From: Promethearchaeota archaeon
GTDB taxonomy: Archaea > Asgardarchaeota > Lokiarchaeia > Sigyniarchaeales > SOKP01
Reading direction: 5' to 3'
DNA length: 22,044 nt
Assembly (NCBI GenBank): GCA_019894815.1
Contig: JAGXNU010000012.1
Coordinates: forward strand, 1 to 22,044
The notes under the pieces are model-generated. The model ran no database searches and was not told where the DNA came from. It saw only the letters and a program-made list of their open reading frames with translations. Within the stretch, counting starts at the first letter, position 1. Each line of letters opens with the position of its first letter. The translations under genes were made by a program, and so were the position numbers. This document shows positions 14,301 to 22,044 of this stretch, piece by piece.

Positions 14301-15532
14301 TCTTCTGTAATATCTTCAGTAATATCTGTAATATTGCTAGACTTATTTTGTTCTAATATTTTCAGATTACGATCTAGGTCAAACATCACTTTAATACGCC
14401 CACTTCCGATTGGACATACTTGTCCTACTATTACATTTTCAGGTATTCCAAGTAAGCGTTCTTCTTCTCCATAAAGTCCTGCATCAAGTAATTGGTTTAC
14501 AGTGACTTCGAAAGCTGCCCTTGCAAACACGCTCGATTTTGACCCAGAGATACCGTGTCTTCCAATCGATTGAATCTCGCCACCTACGGTCATTAAATCT
14601 GATAAAATAAGTAAATGCCTAAGATCTACATCTAATCCTTGTTGTTCAAGTACTTTCCTAGCTTCTTTAATGATTAATCCTCGAGCAGCTTCTATACCAA
14701 ATAATTTTTCAATTTCATGGATATGATTCGAAACTGTTCTTGAAGCATCTACGCCTTCAATTTGAATTACACTTGCTAAATTCGTGCCTTCAGTTTTAAT
14801 GACCCATTCGTTATTATCATCTGTAGGTGTAAGTAGACCCCTTTTTATCCCTCTAATTCCTTTAACAACTTTCTTAAGAATCTTTTCTCTTAGTTTTTGA
14901 AGGCTCTGCAAGTCTTCTATTCCCGGATCAATAATTATCGAATTTCCTTCCCGCACGATTGTCCCTTTTTTCTTATAACGCTTCAAAATCTCCGGAATTT
15001 TATCAATATCTATGTTTTTTTTATCGCAGATATCAGGTATGAGATGGATTACTATTTTCCAGTCAATAAAGTCAAGATCTACATCCGAAGCAATTTGTTC
15101 GATCCGGATTTGTTCAATGCGATGATGAACCTCAATCGCTTTATCCTCACTCTCATTGTAAGGTTTTTCTAAGTATATTTCCATCATGGGAGTTGATGGA
15201 AAACGGCGTGCATCAACAATTTCAATAAGTCGGGGAAGTCCTTGAGTTACTGAAAATTCCTCTACTCCTGCATAATGAAAGGTTCGGAGTGTCATTTGGG
15301 TACCTGGTTCTCCAATTGATTGTGCAGCAACAGTGCCAACGGGTTCAGAAGTTTCTACACGTGCATTATTATAATTGATATAAATCTTATTTAGTAAGTA
15401 TTCCAATTGTTCTTCCTCTAATTCCTCATCTTTAAGTTTATTTCTTATTTTGTCTATTAGATCTTGCGGAATATCATCTTCATATAACTCGGTTAATTTT
15501 TCCTCTAAATATTTTTTTGTTATTTTTACCAT
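14279..15532 (-). CDS. rpoA2: DNA-directed RNA polymerase subunit A''
   Basis: C-terminal part of the largest RNA polymerase subunit, homologous to the last third of Rpb1. Length is 417 residues, compared with roughly 385-400. The trigger loop is complete at about 65-93: [20 protein letters not shown] then [14 protein letters not shown], followed by [21 protein letters not shown]. Later Rpb1-like parts include [31 protein letters not shown] and [13 protein letters not shown]. The ATG is 8 bases after the rpoA1 stop, with AGGTGAT as ribosome-binding site overlapping the end of that gene, so translation is coupled. The last 20 residues (repeated DIT units) are not conserved and end in a tandem duplication. 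Confidence 0.97.
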   Translation of the reverse strand: MVKITKKYLEEKLTELYEDDIPQDLIDKIRNKLKDEELEEEQLEYLLNKIYINYNNARVETSEPVGTVAAQSIGEPGTQMTLRTFHYAGVEEFSVTQGLPRLIEIVDARRFPSTPMMEIYLEKPYNESEDKAIEVHHRIEQIRIEQIASDVDLDFIDWKIVIHLIPDICDKKNIDIDKIPEILKRYKKKGTIVREGNSIIIDPGIEDLQSLQKLREKILKKVVKGIRGIKRGLLTPTDDNNEWVIKTEGTNLASVIQIEGVDASRTVSNHIHEIEKLFGIEAARGLIIKEARKVLEQQGLDVDLRHLLILSDLMTVGGEIQSIGRHGISGSKSSVFARAAFEVTVNQLLDAGLYGEEERLLGIPENVIVGQVCPIGSGRIKVMFDLDRNLKILEQNKSSNITDITEDITEENLNSQI

Positions 15533-15540
15533 GAAATCAC

Positions 15541-18480
15541 CTATAAATTATATTTCTCTTTTTTCCAATCTAAATACCCTTTAGTTAATTTCCCTCTCCA
15601 TTCAGCATTTTTTCCCGTTTCTTCTCCATAAGATTTTCTCATTGTATCCTCATCAGGAGCTGAATCCTGTGTATCTACTTTCTTTTCTATTTTCTCAGGT
15701 TTATCAGCAGTTTTCTTAGGTTTATCAACAGCTTTCTTAGGGCTTTGTTTTTTAGGTTGAGCGCTCATTTTTAATTCATCTCGGATTTCATTAATATCGA
15801 GCGCTTTAGCTTTAAGTAATAATACACCTAGATTAACAGATTCGCTATGATCTGTATGCATGGGATCAATTCCATCATCACCATAGAAAAATTGAATAAT
15901 ATGTTTATCAGAGTTTCTTACTGTGTTATCATTCTCTACAACCATGTCTTGTAACGCGTTTACAAGCCTTCTTTGCATGTATCCAGAGGTGCTTGTTCTT
16001 ACTGCGGTATCAACTAGACCTTCTCGACCACCCATTGCATGAAAGAAGAATTCCTCAGGATTAAGACCCTTTCTATAAGAAGATTCTACAAAACCTCTAG
16101 ATTTTGGTGTGAGGTCGTTTATTTTGAAATGTGGTAGAGTCCTTTGACTGTATCCCCTATTAATTCTTTCCCCTCTAATTGCTTGTTGCCCAACAACCGC
16201 AGACATCTGTCCTAGGTTTAAGATATTACCTCTTGCTCCAGACTTGGTCATGATTACGGAATGAGCTTCATCACCAATAAAATCAGCCGCAATTTCTTCA
16301 GCTGCCTTACGCGCTTCTGCTAATAATTGTCGAATTCTCAATTCTAATGTTTCTTTTAAAGATCGACCAGGAGCACGTTTTAAAACCGTTGTATCCTCCT
16401 CATAAAATGCTTTTATTAACTTACTAGATTCATTATTCGCGTCTTCTAATACCTTTTGTATTGCCTCATAAGCATGACCATGAACATAAACCTCATCTAA
16501 ACCAATGGTCATTCCATTTTGTCTGATTACATATAATAACATTTTAGTTGCATTATCTAAGAATTGTCTTCCTCGAGCATTTCCATGATCTTTTATTATT
16601 CTTTGTAGAATGCTATTAGATTGCATTGGACCAAAAGAATTTTCATCTATTGTCCCTGTTACTAATTCACCATTTCTTATAACAACATAAGCGTCAAATT
16701 TACAATTTTCTTGCTCGCAGACATCACATTTTTTACAGAATTTTGATTTGACTTTTATATTTAAGTCATCTGGAAAGAGTGAGCTAAAAATTTGTTTACC
16801 AGAATATAAGTTCTCAGGATCAGTTTTAACGGGTATAAGGTTTTCTAATTTGAAATCGGGATTTGTGTCAAATATACCTCCCATGTAAAGCAAGTTTAAA
16901 GCATCTTTTTTTTTATAAAGAGAGTTTAAACTAGTAAATTGAAAAACAGATGAAATAAAATCTTGAATCCCTCCTAAAATTGGTCCACCGAATCGAGGAG
17001 ATAAAATATGTTCTTGTACTTTAAGTAATAATTCTGCTTCAGTTCGAGCTTCCTCACTTTGTGGAACATGAAGGTTCATCTCATCACCATCAAAGTCAGC
17101 ATTATATGGGGGGCATACTGTAAGATTAAGCCTAAATGTTCTTCCATCCATGATTCTTACTTCATGAGCCATTATAGACATTCTATGAAGAGAAGGTTGT
17201 CGATTAAAGAGTACTAAATCTCCTTCACTTAGATGGCGCTCCACAGTAAATCCAGGAGCTAACGTATCAGCTATAATTTTTCGATTCTTCACGTATCTAA
17301 GATCAATTCTTCTTCTGTCATTTCTGATTATATAATTAGAACCTGGATGTCTAAATGGTCCGTTTATGACCATTTGTTTCATTTCCTCAATGTTCCAATC
17401 ATTAACATTAGTAGGAATTGTTAAAATTTTAGCTATTTCAATAGGCACACCCACTTCATTAATACTAATATAGGGGTTAGGCGATATTACGCTTCTTGCT
17501 GAAAAATCTACTCGCTTTCCGCTTAAATTACTCCTAAATCTCCCTTCTTTTCCCTTTAATCTCTGAGTCAATGTTCTTAAAGCTCTGCCTGATCTATGAC
17601 GAGCGGGGGGAATTCCCGAAACTTGATTATCAAAATAAGTAGTTATGTGATATTGTAATAATTCCCACAAGTCCTCAACAATTAAATGAGGCGCTCCAGC
17701 ATCTATATTTTCTCTCAATCTCTGGTTGATACGAATTACATCAACTAACTTATGTGTCAAATCATCTTCTGATCGTATACCACTATCTAAAGTGATACTC
17801 GGTCGTGCACAAACTGGAGGGATGGGTAAAACTGTAAAAATAACCCATTCTAAACGAGCATTTTCCGGAGAAATACCAAGTATTCTCAAGTCATTGTCGG
17901 TCATTTTTTTCAAACGTTCTAAGATCTCTATAGGTGTCAATCTTCGAGATCCCTTAGCTTCCTCTTCTTCGTAATAAGTAGTAGGCTTTTCAATTATTAT
18001 CTTCTTCTTTTTGGCACCACAGTAAGGACACGCTTTACTTTTTCGTGCTCTCTTGAAGACTATTTTCGAAGCATCCTCATCCCCTTCAAAAAAAATGATT
18101 CTATGTTGTTGTTGTTCTTGATGGAATTTTTCCTTTTCTTCCTCTGTAAGCATTAATCGAGAGCATTCGGGGCATATAGATCTTAAAACCTTAAGCACTT
18201 TTTTTGAATATCCAACATGAATAACTGGCCGGGCCAATTCTATATGTCCGAAATGACCCATACAATTACTAACCAGATTTCCACATGTTTGACATCGCTG
18301 TCCAGGCTCAATAGTGCCTAATCTTTGATCCATCAATCCACTTGGAATCGGAAGACCATCTTCATCATAAGTGTCTGCGGTAATGATTCGTGCGGCACTC
18401 ATCTTACGAATTTCATCCGGGGATAAAAGACCAAACTTTATCTTGTCAATTAATTTAGTACGTGAATAAGTATAACTCAT
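15541..18480 (-). CDS. rpoA1: DNA-directed RNA polymerase subunit A'
   Basis: N-terminal two thirds of the largest RNA polymerase subunit. The ATG at 18480 gives 979 residues starting [20 protein letters not shown], the family's start; a TTG at 18573 would add a hydrophobic 31-residue leader without support. Features in order: zinc site C63, C66, C73, H76; a second site CPEC...[21 protein letters not shown]; the catalytic NADFDGD at 460-466; a [12 protein letters not shown] cluster; [13 protein letters not shown]; and the bridge helix [20 protein letters not shown]. The last 73 residues are an unusual Lys/Pro-rich and charged tail, beyond the normal length of about 880-910. GAGG lies 13 bases before the ATG. 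No rpoB or rpoH precedes it. Confidence 0.97.
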   Translation of the reverse strand: MSYTYSRTKLIDKIKFGLLSPDEIRKMSAARIITADTYDEDGLPIPSGLMDQRLGTIEPGQRCQTCGNLVSNCMGHFGHIELARPVIHVGYSKKVLKVLRSICPECSRLMLTEEEKEKFHQEQQQHRIIFFEGDEDASKIVFKRARKSKACPYCGAKKKKIIIEKPTTYYEEEEAKGSRRLTPIEILERLKKMTDNDLRILGISPENARLEWVIFTVLPIPPVCARPSITLDSGIRSEDDLTHKLVDVIRINQRLRENIDAGAPHLIVEDLWELLQYHITTYFDNQVSGIPPARHRSGRALRTLTQRLKGKEGRFRSNLSGKRVDFSARSVISPNPYISINEVGVPIEIAKILTIPTNVNDWNIEEMKQMVINGPFRHPGSNYIIRNDRRRIDLRYVKNRKIIADTLAPGFTVERHLSEGDLVLFNRQPSLHRMSIMAHEVRIMDGRTFRLNLTVCPPYNADFDGDEMNLHVPQSEEARTEAELLLKVQEHILSPRFGGPILGGIQDFISSVFQFTSLNSLYKKKDALNLLYMGGIFDTNPDFKLENLIPVKTDPENLYSGKQIFSSLFPDDLNIKVKSKFCKKCDVCEQENCKFDAYVVIRNGELVTGTIDENSFGPMQSNSILQRIIKDHGNARGRQFLDNATKMLLYVIRQNGMTIGLDEVYVHGHAYEAIQKVLEDANNESSKLIKAFYEEDTTVLKRAPGRSLKETLELRIRQLLAEARKAAEEIAADFIGDEAHSVIMTKSGARGNILNLGQMSAVVGQQAIRGERINRGYSQRTLPHFKINDLTPKSRGFVESSYRKGLNPEEFFFHAMGGREGLVDTAVRTSTSGYMQRRLVNALQDMVVENDNTVRNSDKHIIQFFYGDDGIDPMHTDHSESVNLGVLLLKAKALDINEIRDELKMSAQPKKQSPKKAVDKPKKTADKPEKIEKKVDTQDSAPDEDTMRKSYGEETGKNAEWRGKLTKGYLDWKKEKYNL
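15700..15741. repeat. 21-base tandem repeat in the rpoA1 tail
   Basis: Two adjacent 21-base units (15700-15720 and 15721-15741) agree at 19 positions. On the coding strand they encode the repeated Lys-Pro-Lys-Lys-rich units of the A' tail ([11 protein letters not shown]). Being in frame, the duplication lengthens the tail without breaking it. Confidence 0.8.
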
Positions 18481-18672
18481 ATAATAATAACATCCTCTAT
18501 TTTTTGAATAAAATGATAATATGATATAGAATAAGTGAACAAATACTGCACTGTAAGAAAGAGAAGCAAGCAAATATTAAAAATTTTTCTATTTCGACAT
18601 CATATATTAACAATTCCTCATGGTTTTTTTTAAAGAAATTTTATTTTAAGGCAATATTTTAACTATTTGATA

Positions 18673-19275
18673 ATGAAGATTATGACTTTATTGAAAAACA
18701 AAGTTGTCCTTATCATAATTCAATTTTTGATATTAAGTTTAATGATTTATGGGTTCAATCATTCTTATCAAATTACTTTTAGTATCACTACACCTATAGA
18801 ACAGCAAATTATTATTCAATATCTTGCGAATTATGTTATATTTGACGATATAGATGGCATGATATTTATAGGTTTAATTTGGATTATTATTTCACTCCTT
18901 CCTATCCTCATCTTTTTTGATATTAAAAAAGCATATTCAACCAACTTGAGCACTTTCTTTTTTCTTAACTTTTTCTTTTATGTGTTTTTGTTTAACAATG
19001 ATAAGGATGTCTTTGACATCCATTTTCCTACTTTAATTACGAATACTCTCTTACTTGGTTTTACTATAGTAGTTGTCTCAGTTGGATTATCAATAGTTTT
19101 AAAATACTTAAAGAAACCTTGGGAAATGAAGAAACAAGAGAAATTCAGTCAAGATAACGGAAAATCATTGATGGTGTGCCCCCAATGTGGTACGGAATTT
19201 CAATCTATTCCCATGTTTTGCTATAATTGTAATACAAAATTAGTCAATGGAGATGATGCTAACTCTGAATTCTAA
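18673..19275 (+). CDS. Four-helix membrane protein with C-terminal zinc ribbon
   Basis: I do not recognise a family. From the ATG at 18673 it has about 200 residues. TTG at 18667 and ATG at 18682 are other possible starts. Hydrophobic segments are VVLIIIQFLILSLMIYGF, GMIFIGLIWIIISLLPILIF, TFFFLNFFFYVFLF and LITNTLLLGFTIVVVSVGL, followed by a charged stretch and a cytosolic zinc ribbon CPQCG...CYNCN (two CxxC pairs 14 residues apart). Membrane proteins with such ribbons are frequent in archaea with no defined role. It is divergent from rpoA1, sharing a spacer of about 190 bases, and its last 29 bases overlap the start of the acyl-CoA synthetase-like gene, so the two are probably one unit. Confidence 0.75.
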   Translation: MKIMTLLKNKVVLIIIQFLILSLMIYGFNHSYQITFSITTPIEQQIIIQYLANYVIFDDIDGMIFIGLIWIIISLLPILIFFDIKKAYSTNLSTFFFLNFFFYVFLFNNDKDVFDIHFPTLITNTLLLGFTIVVVSVGLSIVLKYLKKPWEMKKQEKFSQDNGKSLMVCPQCGTEFQSIPMFCYNCNTKLVNGDDANSEF

Positions 19276-20728
19276 AAGTTCATTTAATAATTTTGATTTA
19301 ATGTTTAATCCTAAAAACGTCATGATATATGAAGCAAAACCGAAAATCTCATTTTTCGTGAGCGGATTCATTAGACAGAATTTCGATTTAAACAATTTAT
19401 ATCTAGTTTCACCAAATTTAGATTCTATTTTAGATGTAAAATGTATCAAATCGATAGACGAAGTTCCGGCAGAAACTATTGATTTAGTAATTCTCTCTGT
19501 TAGACGGAGCATTTTAATAGAAACTATTGAAGAAATTTTATCAAAAAAAAAAATTAGATTCTTCCATATTTTTACAGCAGGCACCGGAGAAGCAGACGAT
19601 GTTGGAATTGAGATCGAGAAACAGTTAAAAAAGATTCTAAATCGATTCAGTGATACTAGAGCAATTGGTCCGAATTGCATGGGATTATATAGTCCTAAAG
19701 GTAAAATTGCATATTATTCTTCATTTCCAATTGAATTAGGAAATATTAGCTTGATTTTTCAATCTGGAGATTTACATTCGAAAATGGTTAAATTTGGATC
19801 ACGTCGATATGATCTAAAGTTTTCTAAAGGAGTAAGTGTTGGAAACTGTGTGGACATTCAAATCTCTGAACTATTACGTTATTTTAATAAAGATATTGAT
19901 ACAGATATAATCTGTGTGTATCAAGAGGGTTTTTCTCCATTCACTAAAGAAGAAGGGAAGAGATTACTAGGCGTAATGAAAAAAATGAAAAAACCTGTTT
20001 TGTACATGCGAGGAGGAAAAACAGTAAGAGGTCAAACAGCTGTATTAACCCATACAGGTGCAATAGCAACTTCGAAAAATATTTGGAAGGCTATATTCAA
20101 ACAAACACCTGCCATTGAGGTAAAATCTTCTTTAGATGAACTAATCGATTATACTTACATGTTCTATAAGTATTTTAATTATTTCAAAACAAGTAACAAA
20201 CCGATAAAATATCCTGAAAATAAGCGAGCTTTAGTTATTTTATGGTCTGGTGGATTTGGAATACTAGCAACGGATACTTTAACTGAGTTAGGTATTGTTC
20301 TTCCACATTTCACGGGAGCAGCATTAGAAGAACTTAAAGCAATTTATCCTTCGAAAATTGGTAGCTTGGCAAATCCATTTGATTTACCATGGGTAACATC
20401 TAAGAGAGAATATTTAGATGTATGCAAGACTGCAATTGATGATAACATTGATCTCGTAATAGTAGAAACTGATGCTTGGAGTGATCTGGAATCAGACCAT
20501 TTCAAAGGATATTATCATAATTTAACTGAAATAAAAAAACATGTTGAATCTCTTAATAAGGTTTTTACAATTATATTACATGAATATCCAAGTGAATCAA
20601 GAAAGAAATTTTATGCAATGCTCATCGCAGATAATTTTTTAGTGTATCCAAATATTGATATAGCTGCCAAGTCATTTCTAAAACTTTATGAATATGGCCA
20701 AAAACAAAAGTCTCTAGGAAATCTCTGA
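19247..20728 (+). CDS. ADP-forming acyl-CoA synthetase alpha-like protein
   Basis: Resembles the alpha subunit of NDP-forming acyl-CoA synthetases, which convert acyl-CoA, ADP and phosphate to acid, CoA and ATP. 493 residues. The N-terminal CoA-binding Rossmann domain runs from FNPKNVMIY to IGPNCMGLYSP (139-150). The second domain has NISLIFQSG, SVGNCVDI and the YQEGF glutamate (E227). The phosphorylated histidine should be H269 in LTHTGAIAT. A third ligase-like domain follows (ILWSGGFGILATD, PSKIGSLANPFDLPW). The usual glycine-rich GAS...GKIG loop after the first strand is replaced by YEAKPKISFFVSGF, so CoA binding may be altered. No ATP-grasp beta subunit is nearby. ATGs at 19253, 19256 and 19301 are other possible starts; the last would remove the overlap with the upstream gene. 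Confidence 0.85.
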   Translation: MEMMLTLNSKSSFNNFDLMFNPKNVMIYEAKPKISFFVSGFIRQNFDLNNLYLVSPNLDSILDVKCIKSIDEVPAETIDLVILSVRRSILIETIEEILSKKKIRFFHIFTAGTGEADDVGIEIEKQLKKILNRFSDTRAIGPNCMGLYSPKGKIAYYSSFPIELGNISLIFQSGDLHSKMVKFGSRRYDLKFSKGVSVGNCVDIQISELLRYFNKDIDTDIICVYQEGFSPFTKEEGKRLLGVMKKMKKPVLYMRGGKTVRGQTAVLTHTGAIATSKNIWKAIFKQTPAIEVKSSLDELIDYTYMFYKYFNYFKTSNKPIKYPENKRALVILWSGGFGILATDTLTELGIVLPHFTGAALEELKAIYPSKIGSLANPFDLPWVTSKREYLDVCKTAIDDNIDLVIVETDAWSDLESDHFKGYYHNLTEIKKHVESLNKVFTIILHEYPSESRKKFYAMLIADNFLVYPNIDIAAKSFLKLYEYGQKQKSLGNL

Positions 20729-20793
20729 GATCTTTTTATTTTATGATCAATTATAATCTGAAAAGATTTATCTAACGAATTATAATTACTCTA

Positions 20794-21747
20794 ATGGCTG
20801 GAGAGTTAATTGCAATTTTAGCCGTTTTAACTTTTGTTATCTCAAATGTGATTTTTAAAAGAGCTGAACATGAAGCGAGCCCTACATTCATAAATTTTGT
20901 TCGTACTGCTATTGGAACACTCACATTTTTCATGCTTGCTATAATATTCAATGTCTTCTTTCTTGTTTTTTTACTTCCTTGGGAATTATGGTTGATTCTA
21001 TTCATTAGTTTTATATTTGGTCAAATTATTGGTGATACGGCATATTTCATAGCACAAAAAGAGTTAGGAACTACAATGGCTCTTGCAGTTTCAATGATTT
21101 TCCCATTAATAACGTATATTCTTTCATTAATCTTTCTAAATGAAACTTTTGACTTACGAATAGTTTTTTCGCTTATCCTTGTTGGTTTAGGTATTTATAT
21201 AATTGGTAAAAGCAAAGTTGGTAGTAATTTACCATCCAAAATAATTATAGAACCAAAAAGTAATAATTCTAAACACTCTAAATCTCGATTTAAAGCCATT
21301 TGTTTTGGAATTTTGGCAGCTTTTGGATGGGCTGTAGGCTTGGTCATAATTGATTTTGCTACTAATGAAATCAATCATATCTTGTTAGTAGAAGAATTAA
21401 GCTCTGTAATTGGAAATGTCATCAGGTTTCCATTTGCTCTAATAATATTGCTAACCATGATATTACGTGAAAATTATAGAACAAAGTCAATAAACGCAAA
21501 TATAAAAAGAAGCGGAAAAACTTGGGCTCTTTTAATTATAGGTGCGATTATTGGTACGTCTATAGGCGCTTATGTTTATACTGAAGCTGCTCGTGTAGCA
21601 GGGGCGACAATTATGGCTTTAATTGCTAGTGCTGCCCCGCTTTTTTCTCTTCCGTTGACATATTTCATAAATAAGGAAAAGATTACTAAATTTGGTTTTG
21701 TTGGAGTTATTTTAACCATTTTAGGGGTAATAGTTATTATATTCTAA
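20794..21747 (+). CDS. EamA/DMT-family membrane transporter
   Basis: 317 residues with about ten hydrophobic segments in two EamA halves (about 1-135 and 167-317) joined by a hydrophilic linker. Each half ends in the usual pattern: LSLIFLNETFDLRIVFSLILV then GLGIYIIGK in the first, and LPLTYFINKEKITKFGFVGV then ILTILGVIVII in the second. Pairs of Gly- and Ala-rich helices (GTTMALAVSMIFPLI, GATIMALIASAAPLF) match the family's repeated core. These proteins export or import metabolites such as amino acids or nucleotide sugars; the substrate cannot be told. It lies 65 bases after the synthetase-like gene on the same strand, with a T-rich stretch between. Confidence 0.9.
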   Translation: MAGELIAILAVLTFVISNVIFKRAEHEASPTFINFVRTAIGTLTFFMLAIIFNVFFLVFLLPWELWLILFISFIFGQIIGDTAYFIAQKELGTTMALAVSMIFPLITYILSLIFLNETFDLRIVFSLILVGLGIYIIGKSKVGSNLPSKIIIEPKSNNSKHSKSRFKAICFGILAAFGWAVGLVIIDFATNEINHILLVEELSSVIGNVIRFPFALIILLTMILRENYRTKSINANIKRSGKTWALLIIGAIIGTSIGAYVYTEAARVAGATIMALIASAAPLFSLPLTYFINKEKITKFGFVGVILTILGVIVIIF

Positions 21748-21791
21748 GAACATGCTATCTAATAATCTAGCAATAGAAAATTGGTATTGTG

Positions 21792-22044
21792 CTATTTTTT
21801 GATAATTTTTTCATAATCAAATTCATTCTTCTTTAAAATGGATTCAACCATGTTTAAAAACACAGTGTGGATGTTAATACCATCTTTGGAAGAAGTTTTG
21901 TAAAATGGAAGGGAATCATGTTTCACTCTAAAACTTTCTATCACTAGTTCATCTACTTTTTCAGGATCTTGTACTAAATCGCTTTTGCAACCCACCAAGA
22001 TTTTAGGTGTATCCTTATGAAGTATTTTTGAGAGATGTTCATTC
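21792..22044 (-). CDS. Ras/Rho-like small GTPase, C-terminal part, cut by window edge
   Basis: The frame enters from the right edge, reading NEHLSKILHKDTPKILVGCK SDL (about 83 residues visible), and stops at 21792. The apparent start at 21998 is a TTG inside the domain and not the true start. The G4 base-recognition motif is GCKSD, with cysteine in place of the asparagine of NKxD, as in some Rho/Rnd GTPases (GCKSDL). G5 is YKTSSKDG, equivalent to the SAK loop, and a final amphipathic helix follows (FLNMVESILKKN). There is no C-terminal cysteine for lipidation; the end is lysine-rich. The G1-G3 motifs lie outside the window. Eukaryotic-like GTPases of this kind are abundant in Asgard archaea. 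Confidence 0.88.
   Translation of the reverse strand, partial: NEHLSKILHKDTPKILVGCKSDLVQDPEKVDELVIESFRVKHDSLPFYKTSSKDGINIHTVFLNMVESILKKNEFDYEKIIKK

Noticed and set aside
18481..18573. Upstream extension of RNA polymerase A' by 31 hydrophobic residues from a TTG.
   Set aside because: The family starts near the ATG at 18480; the extension reads like translated spacer, and no A' protein has a membrane leader.
19240..19680. Minus-strand frame of 146 codons.
   Set aside because: It is antisense to the acyl-CoA synthetase-like gene, whose motifs are clear in the other frame.

Overview
This is an AT-rich archaeal chromosome segment. The informational genes are all of archaeal type: RNA polymerase large subunit split into A' and A'', aIF2-alpha, Nop10, L44e, S27e, L30e, a two-KH NusA-like protein, TFS, PCNA, the PriS/PriL primase and a GINS subunit. 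A partial Ras/Rho-like small GTPase at the right edge, together with the AT-rich sequence, makes an Asgard archaeon (Lokiarchaeia-like) the best guess. That placement is inference; no rRNA or tRNA gene is visible here.

Layout, left to right. Positions 1-1256 (-) hold EF-1A, lacking its last few residues at the window edge. A small unrecognised gene (1493-1930, -) follows. aIF2-alpha and Nop10 (2106-3157, +) run convergently into a replication block on the minus strand: PCNA (7246-6434), PriL, PriS and GINS (3804-3154). Divergent from PCNA on the plus strand are a single-OB-fold protein (7417-7761) and transcript-cleavage factor TFS (7883-8221). L44e-S27e (8884-8381, -) come next; L44e appears to start at an ATT codon. 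Aspartate carbamoyltransferase PyrB (9073-9993, +) converges on a 651-codon minus-strand protein that joins a winged helix, an ATP-cone and a catalytically dead, truncated NrdD-like barrel (11958-10003).

The right half is the classic archaeal transcription/translation operon on the minus strand: rpoA1 (18480) - rpoA2 - L30e - NusA-like - S12 - S7 (ends 12138). It starts directly at rpoA1, with no rpoB or rpoH upstream, and lacks EF-2 after S7. EF-1A lies about 11 kb further on. Divergent from rpoA1 are a four-helix membrane protein with a C-terminal zinc ribbon, an ADP-forming acyl-CoA synthetase alpha-like protein whose start overlaps it, and an EamA-type transporter (20794-21747). The GTPase fragment closes the window on the minus strand.

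The left-hand genes are the known archaeal replication/translation neighbourhood (GINS, PriS, PCNA, L44e, S27e, aIF2-alpha, Nop10), here broken into units of opposite direction and joined to the RNA polymerase/ribosomal operon. The most unusual gene is the HTH/ATP-cone/NrdD-like protein: it looks like a nucleotide-sensing regulator built from a ribonucleotide reductase. No intergenic stretch exceeds 300 bases. I saw no CRISPR array, insertion sequence, tRNA or rRNA.
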